64,000 bases of DNA from positions 372,001 to 436,000 of the forward strand of contig CM056880.1 in the NCBI GenBank assembly GCA_029876055.1. The letters run 5' to 3'. Position 1 is the first letter of the stretch. Each line of letters starts with the position of its first letter. Source of the DNA: Madurella fahalii. Taxonomy: Eukaryota > Ascomycota > Sordariomycetes > Sordariales. This document shows positions 1 through 10,627 of the stretch, one piece after another. Position numbers and translations under genes: made by a program. The notes beneath the pieces were generated by a model. The model was not told where the DNA came from. It saw only the letters and a list, made by a program, of their open reading frames with translations, and searched no databases.

Positions 1-1428
1 GTTGTCATCGTATCTGGATATCACGTCCATAAATACTTGAAGCTTCGATGATTGCTGCTTACGAGCGGGTATGCACGAAGTGAGCGAAGGAAGGAGCCCC
101 AATTCCGTCACGGGCCCACTGAGCTGACCTCTAAGAATCCGGAATTTGTAGCACTCTATGCCAAAGTTAAGCATTGCATCTAAGTGTCACATTGACTATA
201 CCGGGGAATCGGGGGCCGACTATTAGATGGGCTGTCCGGGTGTGAGCGTTAACTACAGTCTGTATTTGTTAGGTTTGTCAGGTATGATGTGAAAGCAGAG
301 TTCCTGTCGTGGGCAGTTTTTGTTCGGTTAATCAAGGAGAGCTGGCGAGGGTGTTGTAAATCATCCTCGGCAATCGAGATGATCGTGATGGTTTCAAACT
401 CCATTTAAGGATGATCACTATGCTCAACAGAACCTAATTATAGTGGAAGAGAGTACTAATGTCCCTATTATTGTAGATACTGTCTACTAGCTCAGGACTG
501 GCGGGTTCCCTGAAAGCAACTGTTTACATCTTCCGCTTTCTGGCGAATAAGCCTCTGTCTCGGTCAAGGGGTTTCTGTGCGGGAGGACCTGGGGGATGTG
601 GAGTCTGCGGTATGTGTCATCCGAAACCGAGAGGAACAAGTTGAGACGACACTCCGCTGCATCAGCACCTAGAATGCATTCGGATCATTAACGCTAATAC
701 CATCAAAAACCATGCAAGATCTCGGGTTAAGAAAATCCGTTTAACCTGACTTTAGATGAGATGGTTATTCTAAGATTATTAGTAGTACCGTAGGTTCAGC
801 CTCTCTCGGAGCGGCTCAGAGATCAATTAGGAAATTGCATGTAGGATAATTGAAGAGCGTACTCTGCTCTATGTAAGTGGCGACGGAGTTGTTATATTCT
901 CCTCTCCCGATTCCTCTTTCTGTCAAAATTGCGAACCACTGCCTCATAGGAAGCTCAAGATCGGGTTATTTTCTCCGCCTTCACGGTTGTCGTCTGCCGA
1001 GCCCGTCTGCCTTAACACCCCAACTCTTCCCCGCACCGGCTGCATCTGATAGTCGTTGCGCGAACCAGGAAGCCGGTTCGCGTGGTCACAGCTAACGGCA
1101 ATAAAACAAAGAACCTGATCCTTCGCGCAGTTCGCTGCACCTTGCGTCGGCAAAATGCCTCGTCTTGCATGGCTCGTTTCGTGAATCGTGACCCCATGTT
1201 CTAGCCCGTTACATCGTGCTACCCATCCCGCATCTTGGCTTCCGTCGCGGCGGATGCGGGGAACCGCGAGCCACCTATCGTGGGAGGAGGATATTAATCT
1301 CAAGAAGACCCCTATGATGTGTGCGTCGCGCTTGACCTGACCAGCATGCTGTCTGCAATTCCAACCCTAGCACTTGTCCTATCTCACCTCGCAGCCGTCA
1401 TCACCATTGCCCTTCCTCCATCCCCACC
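1..1428. other. intergenic, no gene seen
   Basis: I see no ORF with family resemblance, no splice-joined coding pattern and no tRNA-like structure here. The few short open frames overlap on opposite strands and look like noise. The last 100 bases are pyrimidine-rich and presumably hold the promoter and 5' leader of the FAD monooxygenase gene that follows. Confidence 0.6.
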
Positions 1429-2905
1429 ATGACCGACTCACGCCCCAAACGCCCCTTCAACAAGGTACCTCCCCCACTCGGCGCCGCGTTCCCTCCCTAG
1501 TTCCACCTCCCACTAGCTCACACCTCCCTTTCCCAAAACCACCAGGTGGTCATAGTCGGCGCCGGCCCCTCGGGGCTGCTCCTCGCCCTCCTCCTCTCGC
1601 GGCACTCGATCCCCGTGCACATCCTCGACGCGGCGGCGCACCTCGACCAGCAACCGCGCGCAGCCCACTACGGCACGCCCGCCATCCCCGAGTTCATCCG
1701 GGCCGGCATCATCGACAAGATCCGGGACCGCGGCCTCGTGCTCGACACCATGTGCTGGCGCCGCGCCGACGACCACTCGTACATCTCCGGATTCGACGCG
1801 GGCCGGGTGCTCAAGGACGTCGACGGGCAGGATCTGAGGACGCACTGTCTTGTGCTGCAGGACCTGGACCAGATGATGCTGGATGAGGTGGTCAAGCTCG
1901 GGGGGAAGGTGGAGTGGGAGCACAAGGTTGTCGGGGTCGGGCAGGACGAGCGGACGGCGTGGGTGGAGGTGGAGCTGAAGGACGGGGGGAAGAAGAGGGT
2001 GGAGGGGGACTACGTGGTCGGGTGCGACGGGGCGAACTCGGCGGTGAGGAGGGCATTGTTCGGGGACGAGTTCCCTGGGATGACGTGGGATGCGCAGATT
2101 ATTGCGACCAACGTGAGCGCTTTCCTGGAATGAGTGCTGGGAAGGGTGGACAGGGGGTGCTGACGGGAAGCAAGACGTACTACGACTTCAAGGGCAAGTT
2201 TGGGTGGCACGATGCGAATTTCATCATTCACCCGGAGAACTTCTTCGTAAGTCTGCACACTTTCCCAGGCCGGGTTATATAAATGGCGGCTTTTCTGATC
2301 GTCGCATACAACAACAGATGGCCGCCCAGATCACCCACGACGGCCTCTACCGCATCACCTACGGCGAGACGCCCGGTCTCTCCCGCGAAGAGTACCTCGC
2401 CCGCCAGCCGGCGAAGTTCGAGGCGATGCTCCCCGGCCACCCTAAGCCCGGTGAGTACAAGATGATCAACTTCTCCCCGTACCGCATGCACCAACGGTGC
2501 GCGCCCAAGTTCCGCGTCGGCCGTGTCCTGCTCGCCGCCGACGCCGCTCACCTCTGCAACCCCTGGGGCGGTCTGGGCATCACGGGTGGCTTTGTTGACG
2601 TCGGCGGCTTGTACGATTGCCTCGCGGGGATATGGGATGGCAAGGCGGACGACTCCATCCTCGAACTGTACTCGGAGAAGAGGATTGAGAAGTGGAAGAC
2701 CATCATCGACCCGATCTCGTCCGAGAATTTCAGGAGGGTGTCGGATAAGGAACCGGACACGAGGTTTGAGAGGGACGAGTTCCTGCAGCTGTTGAAGAAG
2801 GCCGAGACGGACGACGCGTTCCTGAAGGAGCTGTTGTTGGGGCCAATGGATGTGAGATATGACTTCACCCAGCATTACAAAGACGCACCAAAGCAGGCTG
2901 CATGA
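1429..2905 (+). CDS. FAD-dependent aromatic-type monooxygenase (PHBH fold)
   Basis: Predicted flavoprotein hydroxylase of the FAD_binding_3 (phenol/PHBH) class, which uses NAD(P)H and O2 to hydroxylate a small, usually aromatic, substrate. The substrate cannot be read from sequence. I splice four exons: 1429-1464, 1546-2112, 2175-2246 and 2318-2905, all joined in phase 0 and giving 420 residues. The first exon supplies only MTDSRPKRPFNK. The dinucleotide-binding motif GAGPSG follows at about residue 17. The CDGANS motif lies near residue 165, and the second FAD-contacting motif, LLAADAAHLCNPWGGLGITGG, is at about 280 in exon 4. Length is normal for short members lacking the C-terminal thioredoxin-like domain. 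All introns are GT-AG and 62-82 nt. It is followed by a long non-coding stretch, so no pathway partner is visible. Confidence 0.92.
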
Positions 2906-4671
2906 GTTTGTGGCTGGAAGGTGGGTGGTTTGGGCTGGGCAAGGATCGGGAATTGTTGCTCCAGGGGCCCACTGGTGGACGGTTTGAGTTCCCATGTAAT
3001 TATGTCAGTATTTTGCCATTAACTAACATTGACACCCAATGGACAATGTTGATTGGACACCTAGGTATCGACAACTGACCTGCTTGTGGCCGCAAAATGG
3101 CTGGCTTGCCCATGTCCCAAGCCAGAAGAGGTCTCACTTCGCCTTTGACAATGGCAGACTGCGGAAATCAGAGTCGCACATCACATCAGTCCCCTGGATG
3201 TCGGAATGAATCGTGGAAACGGCATCCTCGAGACCAACGGCATGCATCCACTGATGGGAGAGGTTGAAATGGCCAACCCCTTCCCCATGCTTTCCCCAAC
3301 ACCCTTTGTATTGCCGGAAAGCTCTACCTTTACGGCCGCAAAGGAATCGGAGACGAAACTGTCGGGACTTCCCGTGCATCCCCTATTCCGCGAGGCCGAA
3401 CGCTGGGGTCTGCCACGTGGGTCAGTGCCGCTACCGTCCAGATGTCCGGAGGGGATCTGCGGGTCCTGGCCGACTGGAAGGCGGCCCGTTCGGATCAACG
3501 CTTTTCGCGAGTCGTATGCATTCTGCTGCAGACTCTCAGTTTCGATGCCAAAAGCTCCGGAGCCCCGAAAGTATGCGAGCCACGGGACGGCAAGCAAAAG
3601 TCAATAACGACTCCAAAAACATACAACACCGAGGATTCGCTGGTCGTCACCGACCCAATTACTAATTCGGCGATCAGTAGCTTATCTAAGGGAGAGCGGA
3701 CGGGATCCCGAGTTCTCTACTGTCTATGGTCGTATGTGATAGGTGTTGGCGATAGGAGCGCATTATGAGGTAACTTCCCGCCGCTTAACCCCCCATTCCG
3801 GGGCAACGGGACGCTGAACTATACTGGCAACCCAAGGCCTTTGGCGAGATCTCACGCTCTCCACTTTTGACCCCGGTATCGCTGAGACATTGAGTTACTT
3901 TGATTGGCCGTAGATGGCTCTTCAGGACGGTTGTGCCATGGGTCGAATGCTGGCAATTCGCTGCTCTCAAAACTTCTGCCAACACCCCCCACCCCCCCCC
4001 CCCCCCGGGGCAAATGCCGCACACAGAACGGTTAACTGCAAGATTCACGTCAATACCCAAACAAGACCATCTGCTTGACCTCGAATGCTCTGCGCTGTCG
4101 AGTGGGAATGCGCCTCGGAACTCATAGATGTCGTTTCCTGGATCGGCGAGGGCTGCAAACTTCCTGAGAGCCAGCGCCAGTAAACTGGAGCGGTGTAAAG
4201 AATGGCCGAGCAAATTGCATTGCAATAAAAGATTGGAAACAAACTCCAACGTATTCAAGTCGCCGTCATGGAGTAAGGACGAGCAGGAACTGAGGCCGGC
4301 TTCGTATCACGCAGACAGACACGGTTCGGCATCACCAAATTCCCACTAGAGCGGATGTGGACCCATAAATTTGCTACCTGTGTTCCCAGCCTCCCTAAAA
4401 GAATTCACTTAGACCGAGATGGAAACTTAGCCTGGGGGATCCATGATTTCCTCCCACGAGAACTCCCGATCCACAACCCCGTATATCCTCCCCTATAATA
4501 CCTCTGATCACTCCAGTGAAAAGTTTTCGAATGAGGAGAGACTCCATCGCTAGTTTCCAGACAATGACGAAAATGCGGAAAGATCGTTGTTCGCCTTGAG
4601 GTAGTGCACCCCAAATGACTTTCCTCATCCCATCCTAGCTTCCTCAACTCAGTCGTCCTCAACTCATGGTT
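2906..4671. other. intergenic, no convincing gene
   Basis: Several overlapping frames of about 100-160 codons occur on both strands at 3130-4260. None resembles a known family and they shadow each other, so I do not call genes. A long cytosine tract sits near 3984-4005. Confidence 0.5.
3984..4006. repeat. poly-C tract
   Basis: A run of Cs broken by a single A (seven Cs, A, then about fifteen Cs) followed by GGGG. A simple-sequence, slippage-prone tract in non-coding DNA. Confidence 0.85.
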
Positions 4672-5025
4672 TTAGGCGCTGCTGCCGCTGCCGCCACTGT
4701 CGGTGATGGAGTTGCCGTTGCCGTTGCCGTTGCCGCTAGCGCCGCCAGCTCCGTCGCTTGTAACATTCTGGTCGGCGGCGGCGGCGGCGGCGGCGGTGTT
4801 TCTGTTGCTCTCGTCCATCTGCCGGAACATACGGTCGACGAGTTCGCTGAGGCGCTCGTCGCTAGGATCGTTGGCAGCGTGGTGTTGGCAGCTGATTGTG
4901 AGGCGCATCCTCTCGGGAAGGTGCCGGGGCCGACAGCCACGAGTTCCCATCTTATCGCAGGGGCGGTTGGGGACGGCGCCAAAGTAGCAGCCACAGGCCC
5001 AGTGGCGGCGCTTGACGTAGCGCAT
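4672..5025 (-). CDS. hypothetical small protein with Cys-rich N-terminus
   Basis: Single-exon 117-codon frame starting at the ATG at 5025. The first about 50 residues are basic and carry five cysteines (CGC, CDKMGTRGC and SC), followed by a helix-like segment with ERLSELVDRMFRQMDE. The tail is low complexity: poly-Ala, then a Gly-Asn alternation encoded by a short GTTGCC-type repeat. The amphipathic segment and the cysteines make this the most protein-like of four overlapping frames. I do not recognise the family. No signal peptide is evident, so a nuclear or cytosolic role is more likely than secretion. The overlapping Ala/Thr/Pro-rich frames are probably shadows of the repeat. Confidence 0.45.
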   Translation of the reverse strand: MRYVKRRHWACGCYFGAVPNRPCDKMGTRGCRPRHLPERMRLTISCQHHAANDPSDERLSELVDRMFRQMDESNRNTAAAAAAADQNVTSDGAGGASGNGNGNGNSITDSGGSGSSA

Positions 5026-8000
5026 GCTGGCGGTTGGCGGCTGAGGTAGGTATCTGCTGACTTTGAAGTCAGTTGTCAGCTAAATCATGATGCTCTGAAA
5101 GTGAAGGGAAGGGCCAGCCTTGCCTTGGAGAGACTTGGTAACTGAGAGCTCAGCGGTTCTCGGGTTGATGGAATTGAAAGAGGGAGGAAAATCGAACGTG
5201 GCTTGCACGTGACGGATTGGAGGTATAAGTAGACGCCCTCATGGGATGGCTTGTGGTGCGGGAACTATTACTGTGCTCCATGAATAAGGATCCGTTATTG
5301 TGTTTCTATTGTTTTTCTCCGCTGAAATCATGCCGCATTGGAGTTGCCAGACCGGGGGTAACTTGTTATTGTTCCCTACCCACAAAGCTCTGTCCGTGGG
5401 TCTCAATATTCTCAAAACATATTCAAGAATTCTCATAATAATTACACCCACCCTATTCACACCACTGCGCGGTTTGCACACATGCTTTCCATTGCGGGCC
5501 CCGGAGTCAAATGACTGCGTTAACATCGATATTAAAGGGATTCCAGTTGGCAGAGAACATTCCAGTACGTACGCATCAATACGTTGTAGCTGTATTACCT
5601 GCCCGGGGAGAGTGAGGAATTGAAAGCCCAAGTCTCCGGGTTTGTTGTAGATGCGGGAAAGCATCGATTTGCAACCTACGGAGGATACCTTAGTCAGGCT
5701 CTTGGAATAGCTGTCTGGGGCACAACGAGCGCAAATCGGGGTTTATTTGCTGCGCGGTTTGGTGAGGGTTTGGCCCTCACACCGGGAGCATGCCTGATGA
5801 CGCCCCAGGCAGTATGATCTCCAGCTTCCTTGGAGTCCGTCATGACAAAATGTTTGGGGCCAGAGACTGCGGCTTCGCGAGGCACCAAGGGTCGAGAGTA
5901 TTCAATTCAGTACTTGGTTGCCTTATGTAGAAGTACGGCGTAGTCAACTTGATCAAATCCAAAGCGGGCGCCTCGCAGGTTTCGGCCGCGTCTCGGATAC
6001 GAGGCCGCCGACCGTCAATAACCGGGAAAGATGATTTGTGACAGCTTCATGTATTCAAATTATCGGTGCACGTTTCCAATTTGGTAGCTGTTGGGCGGAT
6101 CTAAAACAAGAAGATATCCGAGTTGCATCAGAGATTGTTGCAACCTCGACGCGGTCGCGCCGAGTGCGATGTTTCGGGGCGCCATGCATTTCCAAGGACG
6201 CCTTGACAACTCGGTCTTGAGCTTGCCACTTCCTGGTAGCGGTTCCGCTATCATTCTACTATTGCAGAAGTTCAGGTCTAGCTACACTTCATGAAGGTTT
6301 GCCTGACGGTTTCGATTGTAAGTGCTGTCTCCGATTCCCGGCACCAACCAGCACCTCCGGGCCTCTAGCTTGTAGACGCGACCAATGCCGCCGGCTTGCC
6401 AAAGTTGCACATCCTCTTGTAATCTATGATGTGCATCATTGGGACTGGCGAAAGTCTGATCGATCTCCATGCAGGTGCTGGAGAACTCCTTGAACTACCG
6501 TGTATCACAGCCAGGCGACCAGTCCGATATTGAGCCAGGGGGGTCTGTGAAATTGTCCGGACTGCAAGGCTAGGGTACATAGCTCTCTGATGACCGTCTC
6601 CAGACTCAACGCCAGCTTTTTCATCCCCGGATACCCTACCGATCAACCCCGGATCTCCCCATGGATGTGGACAGAAGCGGAGTAGTGCTGGGTCCCTGGG
6701 TCGGGGGCTTCACCGACCGAACCACTAGCATTCAAGGAGTTCGAGGGGTCAAAACCCTAATAACCACACCTGCTTAGCATACTTCTGGCCTCTTGGACGA
6801 TATGGTGGATGCCATGCTTCCTATTGCCGGGGCGAAACGTTCCGTCTATGTCATGTGAAGAAGCATGGTAGGGCACCGGCCAACCCATGCGCTGTGCTAG
6901 GTTGGATGGCGCAAATTGCACGACGATCGGCTGCAAAGTGGAGAACCCTGGAAGTGCTTTGTTGGAGGCTGACCATCAGGGACCCCACACTTTCAGGGTT
7001 GCCACATGGCTTTCAGAGACCCCTCATTAGCCCTTGCCCTCCCTTGTGGTTTTGATAAGGATGTACGTGTAACCGTGAAAGTCATCCTTTGTGCAGATGT
7101 GCTGGGCCTAAGGAGTGCTTGGCTGCTTTTCTGAGCGGATCTCAGCAACTGGTCCCGCATTCAGGGAAATCTTGCGTTTCCCCAGGGTAGAGATTCCGCC
7201 CAGCAGAGGATCGCACTAATCTTTATTGCGATCCCTCATACATATACACGTACAGCAGTGGCCAGACAGAGCATGCAGTACAGTACAATCTACTACGCTG
7301 TGCCCTGGTACCTACTAGGCTGCCTGCAACAGATGAGGTCTGGTGTCAGAGAGAGGGTTTAGCAGGATGGCTCTGGAAGGTGAAGTTAGGCGTGGAAGCT
7401 GCGCTGGATACTGGTAGATGCGTCCTGCCGGTAAGGGTCTCTGGCGGAGCCTGAGCACCCATGGCTGCCCGGGCCCGTCTGGGCCGTCTTGCTCGCCCGC
7501 AGGGGGTCCGGCGCGCCGAGCAGACGTGCCGAGTGTCGCACCGCTCACTCGACTGCCCCTCCATCGGCAGAGTGCGCGAACCATCCTCGCAATTGTATTC
7601 CGGAACGGGAATGGGAAAACTTCGCAGCGGCGTTCAAATTCCCAGTCATGGGCATCCCTAGCAATTGGTTGGTGGGATGCCCCCCTGCAGCCCCATAAAA
7701 CCCCAGTGCAACCGAGTTACCCACCCAACTCAACTTGGGTCATCCAACAGCCCATGCTTTTGAGAGTGTCAGCTTTCCGCCCGTACTCGTTAACAAAATC
7801 GATCGTCCCAGGATCAGCGCGGCGTTCGGCTAACCCCTCGACTTGGCAGGCACAACGCCAGGACTCAGGACTCAGGGGCTCGCCTGTCGTGCAGGACGCT
7901 AAAGTGACGGCACCTCGGCAGTTGGCCTTGAGCATTCTACATAAATGATGCCGACACTACATAGTACGCTACTTAAGGTAGGTATGCTCTCGCATGATTA

Positions 8001-8684
8001 GGTAGTGCTTAGAGTTGCACGAACCTCAACGCCTCGGATGCTTCAGTTGGGCGGCAAAAATGCGCCCTTTCTCATTCGACGCGTCGCACAACATTGGTTT
8101 TATCGGCGGCGATACCGGATGGGGTCTCTGTCAGCTTCCAGGTTCATCCCTCGGTCCACTCCTCAGTGGGCCCAGATTCCATGGCGTCCTCACCTGTTCA
8201 TCTGAGGAGTCGGTTGAGTTGCCTCGGCCCAGTCACGTTCCTCCTCGCCCTCGCTGAAGGGAGGCTAGGACCCAGGCTAACTCCACCGTCGGGAGGGGCG
8301 GCGATACCGTGTCAGAGCTGCCCAGAAACGAGATTATGAGCGCTGACTCGATGCGACCTTTTCGGATAAGTTGTCCATTTACAAGCACCGCATACGCTGC
8401 TGTCAGTTTTGACGATCCGCCAAGCACCCGCCGTGGTCTCAATCTGCGAAGTTCCATGGCTGCGGAATCGGGTCCGGAAAGGGTCCTTTCCCGGATGATT
8501 GAGGTAGGATGGCAAACTTTATATGTAGTCGCGGTGTTCCCGCTGCCCGTCCGGTAGTGGCCGCGGGGAGTTCGACTTTGGTCTCCGCCGTCCTTCATCC
8601 TCCCCCGGTGCATTTCCTCCCGGCCTGCGAGGGCTACAATTCCCACCGCGAATGGTGACTTAATATATTCTCCATCAGAAACAC
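5026..8684. other. long intergenic stretch
   Basis: About 3.7 kb without a recognisable gene. Open frames up to 176 codons exist (7418-7948, +) but have no family resemblance, compete with antisense frames and contain no plausible intron structure. No repeat unit was noticed by eye. Confidence 0.5.
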
Positions 8685-10627
8685 ATGCGCCATTCTTGGC
8701 CTGTGTCTTCTCTCCCTCTACGGTGCCGCCACCGCCACCGGTGACAACGATCATGTTGCGAGCCCAATCTCGCTCGAGGAGGCCAACCTGTCCCTGCCAG
8801 ACTGCGCAGTACGTGCAAGAGATGCGCTTGAGGAAGAAATGGCGAGCTGACCTCTGGAATAAGCGGAAATGCTTGCTTGGTGCGATTAACCAGTCGCCTT
8901 GCGCCATAACCGACGCCGGCTGCATCTGCTTGGACCCGAAGCTCAACGACCAGGCAACGGCATGCATCACTGTCAACTGTGAGGTGAAGGAGGCTCTCAG
9001 TATGGGGCGCCCTGCCTAAGGTACCATTAGACCTACGCGAGGCACAATCACTGATGTCATGCAGCCGCCAAAAACATCACCTCCCACCTCTGCGGTCTGC
9101 CGATCGAGGCTGACCATAGCCTCATCCCAACCTATGCCGTTTTCATCGGGTTTGCCGTAGTCGCGGTGCTACTCCGCATCGTTGCCCGCGTCCTAACGCA
9201 AGCCTTCTTTTGGTGGGACGACCTTTGCAACTTGTTCGGCTTCGTACGTCCCTGTCCGTATCTGAGGCGAAACAACCCGTTCGTTACCTTAGTTAACCGC
9301 AACTCTAGATTGGCGCTGCTGCTTTCACGGTTTTAAACATACTATGTGCGACCACCTCAACCCCCCTTCCTCCCGGTTTCTTCCTTTTTCTTCATAAAAC
9401 GCCCCGTGTCTAACTGAAGACTAGCCATAAACATCGGTCAGAGCAAAGACATCTGGTTCGTTTCGTTTGACGGCATCACCAGGATCATGCAGGTCAGTCA
9501 GCAGTCGCACCTAAACCCCCAGCTTCATCCGGCTTACCCACTCGAACAGCTATTCTTTGGCGAGATGCTGCTCTACACGCTCACCCGCTTCTTCGTCCGC
9601 GCTTCCATCATTCTCTTTTACTTGCGCGTTTTCCCGACCAAAGGAGACAACAAACTCGGCCGCCTGGTGCAGTACACCATGATCTTCAACGTTGCGTACA
9701 ATATCAGCTTCTTCTTCGCCGTTGTGTTCCAGTGCACGCCCATCCAACTGTTCTGGACGCAATGGGAAAGCCATCATCACGACGGCCACTGCGGGAACGC
9801 CAACGTGCTCGTGTGGGTGGCGGCCGCCACGGGCATTGCATTCGACGTATGGTTGCTGGCGCTGCCGTTCCCCCAACTGTTGGCGCTGAACTTGCACTGG
9901 AAGAAGAAGATCATGGGGGGGGATGATGTATTTCGTCGGCGCAGTGTACGTCCAGCCGAGATCGGCCCTTGCGCCATGCACCGACTAGCATGGGCCTGAA
10001 GATACGTTGCTGACATTCCCTGTAAAGCGTTACGATCATCAGCCTGATCCGCCTCAAAACCATCAACGAGTTCACCCGAACCAGTAATCCAACCAGTAAG
10101 CCTGGGCCCCCAACAGCCCTCATTCCCTCGCACAGATGGATGCTAACCCCCGAACAGGGGACATAGCCCAAGCATCCCTCTGGTCAGCAATCGAGCTCAA
10201 CGTGGGCGTAATTTGCCCCTGCCTACCCTCCTTCCGCCTACTCCTCCGACGCCTGCTCCCGCGCGTGATGGGCACTACCGGGCGGTACGAGATGGACCCC
10301 GTCTCCAACGCCACGGGCGCCATGCAGAGCGGGTTCCGCAAAAGCCAGGCGAATCTGATGAACACGGCTGGCGGTGGGCCTGGCGGTGGGCCTGGCGGTG
10401 GGCCTGGCGGCGGTGGCCATAATCACGACAATCGCGTGTATGTGCACACCAGCATCCACGTGGACCGCATGAGCATACCCAAGTCCCCGGTCGACGGGAA
10501 CGAGTCGCAGGACGGGGCGAACGACGCGAGGAGCTGCGCGAGTGTTACTGAACTGGTCGACGATTCGTTGGATGAGGAGAGCCAGAAGCAGGGGCGGGGG
10601 AGGCGGATGAGTTTGGTGAGGCGTTAA
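8685..10627 (+). CDS. Pth11-like receptor with N-terminal CFEM domain (two apparent frameshifts)
   Basis: Cell-surface receptor of the fungal CFEM plus seven-helix class (Pth11-like; rhodopsin-like fungal domain), a family used for surface and host sensing. Exons I splice: about 8685-8808, 8864-8999, 9065-9243, 9309-9345, 9425-9492, 9550-9945, 10028-10095 and 10158-10627. A signal peptide (ILGLCLLSLYGAATATG) precedes a CFEM core with LPDCARKC, CAITDAGCIC and CITVNC. Helices follow: AVFIGFAVVAVLLRIVARVL, the LLYTLTRFFVRASIILFYLR segment, a Cys-containing loop, LVWVAAATGIAFDVWLLALP, VTIISLIRL and a last helix near IAQASLWSAIELNVGVICPC. The tail holds a Gly-Pro tandem repeat. Two frame problems: the only nearby ATG (8685) is out of frame with the signal peptide by one base (CC at 8690-8691), and a run of eight Gs at 9915-9922 shifts the frame before MMYFVGAV. 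The 57-nt intron at 9493-9549 keeps the frame if retained. Confidence 0.85.
10371..10413 (+). repeat. 12-bp tandem repeat encoding Gly-Gly-Gly-Pro
   Basis: The unit GGTGGGCCTGGC recurs in tandem about 3.5 times inside the cytoplasmic tail of the CFEM receptor gene, giving a GGGP repeat. Copy number is likely to vary between strains. Confidence 0.85.

Noticed and set aside
2228..2995. 255-codon minus-strand open frame
   Set aside because: Antisense shadow of the last exon of the FAD monooxygenase, whose motifs are unambiguous on the plus strand.
3134..3768. cluster of overlapping frames on both strands
   Set aside because: None dominates and none looks protein-like beyond chance in GC-rich DNA.
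7418..7948. 176-codon plus-strand open frame
   Set aside because: No family resemblance, no signal peptide or domain, competing antisense frames.
8233..8976. 247-codon minus-strand open frame
   Set aside because: Overlaps the CFEM exons in antisense; no domain of its own.
10136..10160. possible early start codon for a separate gene at 10136
   Set aside because: It lies in the last intron of the CFEM receptor; the downstream frame is that gene's final exon.
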